Below, piece after piece: positions 58,618 to 64,000 of a DNA stretch of 64,000 nt. Origin of the DNA: Thermotoga maritima MSB8 (GTDB lineage Bacteria; Thermotogota; Thermotogae; Thermotogales; Thermotogaceae); NCBI RefSeq assembly GCF_000008545.1, contig NC_000853.1:634465-698464 (forward strand), in the 5' to 3' direction. The stretch's first letter is position 1, and every line of letters begins with the position of its first letter. The notes beneath the pieces are model-generated. The model worked only from the letters and a program-made list of their open reading frames with translations, searched no databases and was not told the origin of the DNA. Position numbers and translations under genes: made by a program.

Positions 58618-58987
58618 GGAACCCCCCCAGAAGAGAAAAGAGTTTGTCTGGATCAACGTGGTAGAGGTTGGTCTTCACCCTGAGATCGCTCGCACCGAAG
58701 TCCTCTATTCCTTCAAAATGATATGATAGCACATTCGAGATCTCCTCTTCGATCCTTTTCCCGCTGAACATTATCAATCCAGCGATCTGTGCGTGATCCA
58801 GCAGGTAGTCGATGTGCCAGTGCCTCTTTCGGGAGCCGAGAAAATAACGGGGGATCCTCTTGAAGAATCCCCCCATTGCAGATCCAACGTAGGCGTAGTA
58901 GCCCGGCTCCAGATGAGATGCTTTCTTTCCATACCTCAAAGCAACACTCTCTTCGAGTTTCAAAAGCAAAACGTAAGTTCCCTTCAT
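58556..58987 (-). CDS. DUF123/GIY-YIG-type endonuclease-like protein
   Basis: A 143-residue protein. KGTYVLLLKLEES at the start, LEPGYYAYVGSAMGG (the GIY-YIG-like pair), RHWHIDYLLDHA and GASDLRVKTNLYHVD match the DUF123 family, a GIY-YIG-superfamily member. It may act in DNA repair. It overlaps the cysK gene by 4 bases (ATGA) and the RNase J-like gene by 62. Confidence 0.85.
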   Translation of the reverse strand: MKGTYVLLLKLEESVALRYGKKASHLEPGYYAYVGSAMGGFFKRIPRYFLGSRKRHWHIDYLLDHAQIAGLIMFSGKRIEEEISNVLSYHFEGIEDFGASDLRVKTNLYHVDPDKLFSLLGGFRENRDIRRAQKHRGKQNQSG

Positions 58988-59859
58988 AGGATACTCAGGT
59001 ATCTTTCCGCGTGGTCCGGTGCAACGGTCACAACCCTCGCGTCTGGCCCGAGTTTCTGGGCTACTTTCAAAGCGGCTGCGACGTTGGCACCGGAAGAGAT
59101 CCCTACGAGAAGTCCCTCTTTTTTTGCGAGGTACCTCGCCATCTCGTAGGCCTCTTCGTCCTCCACGGTGATCACTTCGTCTATCACGGATCTGTCCAGG
59201 ATCTTCGGAACAAAGCCCGCTCCTATACCCTGGATGGCGTGTTTTCCCGGCTGGCCTCCAGAGAGAACGGGAGATTTTGCGGGCTCTACCGCTACTATCT
59301 TCACTCCGTTTCCAAAGAAGCCTTTCAAAACCCTTCCCACTCCGCTGATCGTGCCTCCCGTTCCCACTCCCGCGACGAAGGCGTCTATCTGATAGTCCAT
59401 CTGTTTGAGGATCTCCGGACCTGTAGTGAACTGGTGAGAGTAGACGTTGTAGGGGTTTTCGAACTGGTTGAGCATGTGCGCGCCGGTTTCTCTGGATATC
59501 TCGAGCGCCTTTTCCACCGCACCTTTCATTCCCAGTTCCCCTGGTGTGAGAACGAGTTCTGCTCCGAGCATTTTCAGGACCTTTCTTCTCTCAACGCTCA
59601 TGGTTTCGGGCATCGTGAGGATCACCCTGTGTCCTCTCTTTGCTCCGATCATCGCTATGGCGATTCCCATGTTGCCGCTCGTTGGTTCCACGATACCGTT
59701 CTTGAGGAGTCCTCTTTTCTCTGCGTCGAGAATCATGAAGAGGGCGGGTCTGTCTTTTACACTACCACCGGGATTATTCTTTTCCAGTTTCAAGAAGATT
59801 CTCGAGTCTATCGAATCGAGTCTCACTATAGGAGTGCTCCCTATCAGTCTTTCCATCAT
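58984..59859 (-). CDS. cysK: Cysteine synthase (O-acetylserine sulfhydrylase)
   Basis: A 291-residue PLP enzyme that makes cysteine from O-acetylserine and sulfide. The PLP lysine is Lys35 in NNPGGSVKDRPAL, preceded by LIGSTPIVRL. Phosphate contacts are GVGTGGTISGVGRVL, and the loop VEPTSGNMGIA binds substrate. It follows cysE with an 86-base overlap, so the two enzymes of the pathway are made together. Start ATG 59859 (59856 is an alternative). Confidence 0.95.
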   Translation of the reverse strand: MMERLIGSTPIVRLDSIDSRIFLKLEKNNPGGSVKDRPALFMILDAEKRGLLKNGIVEPTSGNMGIAIAMIGAKRGHRVILTMPETMSVERRKVLKMLGAELVLTPGELGMKGAVEKALEISRETGAHMLNQFENPYNVYSHQFTTGPEILKQMDYQIDAFVAGVGTGGTISGVGRVLKGFFGNGVKIVAVEPAKSPVLSGGQPGKHAIQGIGAGFVPKILDRSVIDEVITVEDEEAYEMARYLAKKEGLLVGISSGANVAAALKVAQKLGPDARVVTVAPDHAERYLSIL

Positions 59860-60436
59860 CGCAGAAATCCCTCCTCCACTTGACTATTCTCGCAGGAACA
59901 CCTACGACAACGGCTCCGTCTGGAACATCCTCAAGGACGACCGCGTTCGCACCCACAACGGCGTTGTTTCCCACCCTTATCGGGCCGAGGATCTTCGCTC
60001 CCGTTCCAATCATCACGTTCTCACCCACGTCGGGGTGCCTTTTTCCGGAGCACGGCTTTCTCGTTCCAAGAGTGACTCCGTGGTAGATGAGTGTTCCTCT
60101 TCCCACCGAGGCAGTGCTTCCGATGACCACACCGATACCGTGGTCTATCACCACTCCCGGAGCGATCCTTGCCGCTGGATGGATGTCCATGGAGAACACA
60201 ACACGCACAAAGTAATAAATGAGGTAGGCGAGAACTTTCAGTTTCCACTTGTAGAAGAAATGGGCGAATCTGTACCACATGAGACCCTGGAAGGAAGCGT
60301 AGAAGAAAAACACCTGAAGCTTACTCTCTGCGGCGGGATCGAGCTTGAGGTACATCTCAAGATCATCTGATATGTGCTTGAAAATACTCACGAAATCCCT
60401 GAAAAACTCACCAGCCTTTCTGAACAACAGCCGCAT
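59774..60436 (-). CDS. cysE: Serine O-acetyltransferase
   Basis: A 220-residue hexapeptide-repeat acetyltransferase. The catalytic His/Asp region is DIHPAARIAPGVVIDHGIGVVIG, with the left-handed helix GVTLGT, GENVMIGTGAKILGPIRVGNNAVVGANAVV and ending VPARIVKWR. An N-terminal helical part is present. The tail RRDFCDDGKTDREHSYSETR after the helix is a possible binding site for cysK. It overlaps cysK by 86 bases. A TATAAT (60481-60486) lies upstream. Confidence 0.95.
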   Translation of the reverse strand: MRLLFRKAGEFFRDFVSIFKHISDDLEMYLKLDPAAESKLQVFFFYASFQGLMWYRFAHFFYKWKLKVLAYLIYYFVRVVFSMDIHPAARIAPGVVIDHGIGVVIGSTASVGRGTLIYHGVTLGTRKPCSGKRHPDVGENVMIGTGAKILGPIRVGNNAVVGANAVVLEDVPDGAVVVGVPARIVKWRRDFCDDGKTDREHSYSETRFDRLENLLETGKE

Positions 60437-60480
60437 CCCGATACCATATCCACCACCTCCAGATCGTTTGATTCAATGGA

Positions 60481-60508
60481 ATTATATCAACCTAATTGTT
60501 AAAACCAA
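60481..60508 (-). promoter_or_regulatory. Promoter of cysE-cysK
   Basis: On the minus strand TTGGTT (60508-60503) and TATAAT (60486-60481) with a 16-base spacer. The -10 is perfect; the -35 matches four of six. Confidence 0.6.
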
Positions 60509-60547
60509 AGAAACCTTTTCATCACAGAAAGGTGAACCTCTTCACTT

Positions 60548-60576
60548 TTTTCACAAAAGCCTTTGTGTAGTATATT
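60548..60576 (+). promoter_or_regulatory. Putative promoter of the tatD gene
   Basis: TTTTCA (60548-60553) and TATATT (60571-60576) with a 17-base spacer lie about 24 bases upstream of the ATG of the TatD gene. Confidence 0.4.
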
Positions 60577-60599
60577 AACACAGGAGGAGGGATATTTCA

Positions 60600-61370
60600 A
60601 TGGTGGACACACACGCGCATCTTCATTTTCACCAGTTCGACGACGACAGAAACGCTGTCATCTCCAGCTTTGAAGAGAACAACATCGAATTCGTGGTGAA
60701 CGTGGGTGTGAACCTCGAAGATTCGAAGAAATCCCTCGATCTTTCAAAGACAAGTGATCGCATTTTCTGTTCTGTGGGTGTACATCCGCACGACGCGAAG
60801 GAAGTTCCCGAGGATTTCATAGAACATCTCGAAAAATTCGCGAAAGATGAAAAGGTGGTCGCCATAGGTGAGACCGGACTCGATTTCTTCAGGAACATCT
60901 CTCCAGCTGAAGTCCAGAAAAGGGTCTTCGTTGAACAGATCGAACTCGCAGGAAAGTTGAACCTTCCCCTCGTTGTTCACATCAGGGACGCGTACAGCGA
61001 GGCGTACGAGATACTCAGAACAGAATCACTTCCGGAGAAGCGGGGTGTGATTCACGCTTTTTCTTCGGATTACGAGTGGGCGAAGAAGTTCATAGACCTC
61101 GGTTTTCTGCTTGGAATAGGAGGTCCTGTGACGTATCCGAAGAACGAGGCTCTGAGGGAAGTGGTTAAAAGAGTGGGCCTTGAATACATCGTTCTGGAGA
61201 CGGACTGTCCTTTTCTTCCACCACAGCCGTTCAGGGGAAAAAGAAACGAACCGAAGTACTTGAAGTACGTCGTGGAAACAATCTCGCAGGTGCTGGGTGT
61301 GCCTGAAGCGAAAGTGGATGAGGCGACCACAGAGAACGCCAGAAGGATCTTTCTGGAGGTGAAGGAATGA
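60600..61370 (+). CDS. TatD-family metal-dependent DNase
   Basis: A 256-residue TIM-barrel hydrolase. The metal ligands are VDTHAHLHFHQFDDDR (His pair), Glu in AIGETGLDFF, His in VHIRDAYSEA and HAF, and Asp in LETDCPFLPP. TatD enzymes are 3'-5' exonucleases in DNA repair or quality control. AGGAGGAGG precedes the ATG; the stop overlaps the aminotransferase start by four bases (ATGA). I recall T. maritima TM0667 as its counterpart. Confidence 0.9.
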   Translation: MVDTHAHLHFHQFDDDRNAVISSFEENNIEFVVNVGVNLEDSKKSLDLSKTSDRIFCSVGVHPHDAKEVPEDFIEHLEKFAKDEKVVAIGETGLDFFRNISPAEVQKRVFVEQIELAGKLNLPLVVHIRDAYSEAYEILRTESLPEKRGVIHAFSSDYEWAKKFIDLGFLLGIGGPVTYPKNEALREVVKRVGLEYIVLETDCPFLPPQPFRGKRNEPKYLKYVVETISQVLGVPEAKVDEATTENARRIFLEVKE

Positions 61371-62500
61371 TCCCCCTTTTTGATCTCACGAGGCAGTACG
61401 AGAGAATCAGGGGAGAAATCTTGAACGCGATAGACAAGCTGATCTCTTCGGGAAATGTGATTCTCGGAGAGAACGTGAGAAGACTCGAGGAAGAAATCGC
61501 CAGTTTTACCGGCGTGAAGCACGGTGTTGGTGTTGCGAGCGGGAGCGACGCGCTTCTCATAGCGCTGAGGGCGATGGGAGTGGAAAAGGGAGATACGGTG
61601 GTTACAACACCCTACACCTTCTTTGCCACGGCGAGCGCACCCTACAGACTCGGTGCCAGGGTAATTTTCGTCGACGTGGACGAAAGCACCTTCAACATGG
61701 ATCTGAACCAGCTCGAGCATGTTCTGAAAAAAGAGAAGGTGAAGGCGATCATTCCCGTTCATCTCTTCGGTAGAACCGTGGATCTCGAGGCGCTGAGCTT
61801 TTTGAGGGAGAAATACGGAGTGATGATTCTTGAAGACTGTGCTCAGTCGATGGGATCGGAGTGGAAGTTCTCGAGCGGCGAGATTAGAAAAAGTGGTTCT
61901 GTGGGGGATGCGGCGATTTTCTCTTTCTTTCCCACGAAGAACCTGGGGACCTACGGCGACGGCGGGATGATCGTGACAAACAGCGATGAGATAGCGGAAG
62001 AAAGCAGGATCCTGAGAGTGCACGGTGCAAGAAAGAAGTACTTTCACGAAAAGGTGGGATACAACTCGAGGCTCGACGAGATACACGCGGCGATTCTGAG
62101 GGTGAAACTCAGGTATCTGGAAAGGTGGACAGAAGAGAGAACACGTGTGGCGAGGACGTACCAAAAACTGTTCGAGGAGAAAAAACTGCCTGTGGTCTAT
62201 CCCCGCGTGGAGGAGAAAGGCTTCAGGTACCACGTTTTCCACCAGTATGTGGTGCTCTTCGAAAATGAAGAGGTGAGGGAGAGAGTCAGAGAAGGATTGA
62301 AAGAGAGAGGCATTCAGACAGCGATTTATTACCCCCTGCCTCTCCACCTTCAAAAGTGCTTCAGGGATCTGGGATATCAGGAAGGAGATTTCCCGGTGGC
62401 CGAATCTCTTTCGAAGAGAAGTCTTGCGCTTCCCATGTTCCCAGAACTGAGAGACGACGAGATAAAAGAAGTCGTCGACACGATAGCGCTCTTTCTTTAG
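61367..62500 (+). CDS. DegT/DnrJ/EryC1-family PLP aminotransferase
   Basis: A 377-residue sugar aminotransferase that acts on nucleotide keto-sugars. The substrate loop GVASGSDALLIALRAMG, ILEDCAQSMGS (Asp for PLP) and the Schiff-base lysine of FFPTKNLGTYGDGG (near Lys190) are all seen, as is the C-terminal YYPLPLHLQ. It lies far from the polysaccharide cluster but could supply an amino sugar for it. It is coupled to the TatD gene; the last four bases overlap the stop of the convergent gene. Confidence 0.9.
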   Translation: MIPLFDLTRQYERIRGEILNAIDKLISSGNVILGENVRRLEEEIASFTGVKHGVGVASGSDALLIALRAMGVEKGDTVVTTPYTFFATASAPYRLGARVIFVDVDESTFNMDLNQLEHVLKKEKVKAIIPVHLFGRTVDLEALSFLREKYGVMILEDCAQSMGSEWKFSSGEIRKSGSVGDAAIFSFFPTKNLGTYGDGGMIVTNSDEIAEESRILRVHGARKKYFHEKVGYNSRLDEIHAAILRVKLRYLERWTEERTRVARTYQKLFEEKKLPVVYPRVEEKGFRYHVFHQYVVLFENEEVRERVREGLKERGIQTAIYYPLPLHLQKCFRDLGYQEGDFPVAESLSKRSLALPMFPELRDDEIKEVVDTIALFL

Positions 62501-63096
62501 GTGAGATCTTTCACCACCTTGAGTGTAGCCGTGGCCACTGATTTCAAAAAGTCTCCTTCGAGGGGTGCAACCCCCACTTCTGTTCTTTCTCGATCTTCGT
62601 CCTGGATCGTGAGGTGGACGAGTACGAACTCTCTTCCAGCCAGAAAGACCTTCTGAACGTCGTCCACCGAGACGGGACAGTCAGGATTGAAAGCCTCTAT
62701 CACCGCTTCTCCAACGAGCCTTGGAAGGTTCGTGGATGTCCCGGGACCCGCGCTTTCACCCACCATGTCTTCGTCTTCGAGAGGGTTGTGTATCGTGACC
62801 TTCACCTGCTTTTTCCTGTCGAGGTTTTTCACCTCTATGGAGGTGATCTCATAAGTTTGAGAAGAAGGGAATCTTCCCTGACTCAGCTGGGCGACACTGA
62901 TGATCCTTCTGTCTATCTTCATTCCAAGAGATGCGAGGGCAACAGTTTCGATATCGCGAACGATCTGTTTTGGATTTCTGGAAGGGTCCGCTATGACGTG
63001 GATCTCTCTGGGTTGACCGTCTTCCTCTATCACCTTGGCGGAGATGACCCCGGATATCTTCGATATGACTTCTTCCAGTGTCTTTGCGCTGCTCAT
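62497..63096 (-). CDS. Uncharacterised protein, paralogue of the upstream gene
   Basis: A 199-residue soluble protein. The ATG at 63096 (GGGGGG upstream) is preferred over 63111. Residues ~1-60 (ISKISGVISAKVIEEDGQPREIHV) look like a small alpha/beta domain with a DPSRNPKQIVRDI segment. Residues ~105-199 (AGPGTSTNLPRLVGEAVIEAFN, then SVDDVQKVFLAGREFVLVHLT) resemble the next gene's C-terminal domain. The function is unknown. It could be a regulatory or binding domain repeated in tandem. Confidence 0.65.
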   Translation of the reverse strand: MSSAKTLEEVISKISGVISAKVIEEDGQPREIHVIADPSRNPKQIVRDIETVALASLGMKIDRRIISVAQLSQGRFPSSQTYEITSIEVKNLDRKKQVKVTIHNPLEDEDMVGESAGPGTSTNLPRLVGEAVIEAFNPDCPVSVDDVQKVFLAGREFVLVHLTIQDEDRERTEVGVAPLEGDFLKSVATATLKVVKDLT

Positions 63097-63124
63097 CCAA
63101 ATACCCCCCACGCACTGTTTTTTA

Positions 63125-63595
63125 CTATTTTACCAGAGCATCTATCACCGCGAAAACAACGCTCTGGAGAAGATCTTTTTCCAGAGGAGCCGCACCGATT
63201 CGCCAGCTTTCCTTTCCGTTCTTCAAAAACGTGAGATGAGCAAAAACGAACCTTCTTCCTGCGAGAGCGACTTCTTTGATGTCGTCTACAGATACTTCAT
63301 CGTATTTATGAAAAGCTCTGTTGAAAGCTTCTGTTGCCGCTTCTCCGATGAGTTTGAGAAGGTTCCGGGATGTTCTGGGCCCTTCACTCTCACCAGAAAA
63401 GATCTTACCATGAGGATCTTTCAAAACGATCTCCACGCGGTATCTCTTTCCAGAAGAAGAGATTTTCAAATCGGATACATAAAAATATTGTTCATCACTT
63501 TGTGAAGATAGAAATCTGTCCACATAAGATTTGATCGATTTTCTATCGATATACAATACTTCCCCGCTTCGTTTTATCACGGGTATTCTATCCAT
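63125..63595 (-). CDS. Uncharacterised protein, paralogue of the gene downstream
   Basis: A 156-residue soluble protein, start ATG 63595 (GAGGGG upstream). The segment GPRTSRNLLKLIGEAATEAFN, then SVDDIKEVALAGRRFVFAHLT, aligns without gaps to the same region in the downstream gene; the N-terminal part differs. This is a tandem duplication of one small domain, 28 bases apart. The final LEKDLLQSVVFAVIDALVK matches LEGDFLKSVATATLKVVKD. The family is not recognised. Confidence 0.65.
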   Translation of the reverse strand: MDRIPVIKRSGEVLYIDRKSIKSYVDRFLSSQSDEQYFYVSDLKISSSGKRYRVEIVLKDPHGKIFSGESEGPRTSRNLLKLIGEAATEAFNRAFHKYDEVSVDDIKEVALAGRRFVFAHLTFLKNGKESWRIGAAPLEKDLLQSVVFAVIDALVK

Positions 63596-63690
63596 ATTTG
63601 TTCCCCTCTTTTGTTTTACCATATTTTACCATCCTTTAGGAAAAGATAGATCTCCCGTAGAAGAATGAAACCGAGGGAGGTAGATGGACC

Positions 63691-64000
63691 TTGCCTGGAA
63701 AACGAAGAGGTTTTTTCGTTGTTTTTTTAATAACGTTTCTGATACTCGTGATTCTGTTCATGTACGGCTACATCTCCTTTGAAATAAACAGGCTGTACGG
63801 TGGAAGGGTGTCTCCTTTTGAAGACTGGAAGAGTTATATCGCTTTTCTTGCTTCCAAAGTTCCGTTTTTGAAGGACAGAATCAGCTATCAGCCTCTTAAA
63901 GCGGAAAGTCCCGCTGAGTACTACTCGAGAATCTATCAGAGGTACATCGAGATATACAACCAGAAGATAGACGAATTGATCAGCAAAGAAAAAGAACTCG
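63691..64000 (+). CDS. Membrane-anchored coiled-coil protein (3' end outside window)
   Basis: The open frame starts at TTG 63691, with GGGAGG at 63675-63680, and runs to the window edge. Residues ~8-26 are one membrane helix (FFVVFLITFLILVILFMYG), followed by a region rich in Tyr and charged residues and then a helix of coiled-coil type (IYQRYIEIYNQKIDELISKE). A MotE-like or structural role is possible but not supported beyond this layout. The start is inferred from the ribosome site; an ATG at 63684 leads to an out-of-frame stop. Confidence 0.6.
   Translation, partial: MPGKRRGFFVVFLITFLILVILFMYGYISFEINRLYGGRVSPFEDWKSYIAFLASKVPFLKDRISYQPLKAESPAEYYSRIYQRYIEIYNQKIDELISKEKEL

Noticed and set aside
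61070-62353. Minus-strand open frame of 427 codons opposite the DegT aminotransferase
   Set aside because: Antisense to an enzyme with all its motifs; His/Arg/Pro-rich shadow with no start signal.

Overview
The window is a stretch of chromosome from a hyperthermophilic Thermotoga, very close to T. maritima. Supporting this are the gene order (rpsF-ssb-rpsR; miaB-speE-speD-cupin regulator; rubrerythrin-superoxide reductase-rubredoxin; cysE-cysK-tatD), the Lys/Glu-rich proteins, the strong GGAGG ribosome sites and the frequent GTG/TTG starts. I name the organism from memory of gene order and protein style; no search was run. No rRNA, tRNA, CRISPR array or intact insertion sequence was seen.

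Layout. 0-8.8 kb: housekeeping genes (end of a PHP-type hydrolase, FAD dehydrogenase, DtxR-like regulator, S6-SSB-S18 operon, MBL hydrolase, queuosine-precursor-type transporter), then a glycosyltransferase and a UDP-GlcNAc 2-epimerase. 8.8-17.6 kb: an accessory island holding a dead WD40 gene, an HEPN/MNT toxin-antitoxin pair, a Cdc6/Orc1-like ATPase bracketed by two direct copies of a 9-bp iteron array, a DUF4143-type AAA ATPase behind palindromic sites, a decayed second HEPN/MNT pair, and a 1,289-residue DUF4011-type helicase-nuclease. 17.6-33.9 kb (minus strand): a Wzx/Wzy-type exopolysaccharide cluster. It reads from an initiating sugar transferase through glycosyltransferases, an epimerase, a polymerase and a flippase, with recombination scars (frameshifted, truncated and chimeric glycosyltransferases) and an AT-rich, probably recently acquired core at about 24.5-30.3 kb.

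33.9-35.5 kb: a compact module of small minus-strand genes (DUF1659, DUF2922, a small acidic protein, a sigma-70 region-2-like protein and a GH73-type murein hydrolase); this is the least understood ordered set in the window. 35.6-45.2 kb: export and envelope genes (a protein with about 11 SLBB repeats, two outer-sheath beta-barrel candidates, one of them Wzi-like and frameshifted, a HAD phosphatase, a clostripain-like lipoprotein, and a Wzz/GumC protein whose kinase domain has lost its Walker lysine). Together with the cluster at 17-34 kb these would initiate, assemble, flip, polymerise, size and export a surface glycan. 45.2-63.6 kb: mostly core metabolism and RNA biology (nadE, ispF, a second MNT/HepT pair, HAD phosphatase, PLD-like protein, miaB, speE, speD with its regulator, the oxygen-defence trio, SAM hydrolase, NYN nuclease, acpP, an RNase J-like protein, a DUF123 nuclease, cysK, cysE, TatD, a DegT aminotransferase and a tandem paralogous pair). 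The window ends inside a membrane-anchored coiled-coil gene.

Three loci (GT2 pseudogene, Wzi-like gene, DUF1659 gene) are broken only by one-base-scale shifts, so true decay and sequence error both remain possible there.
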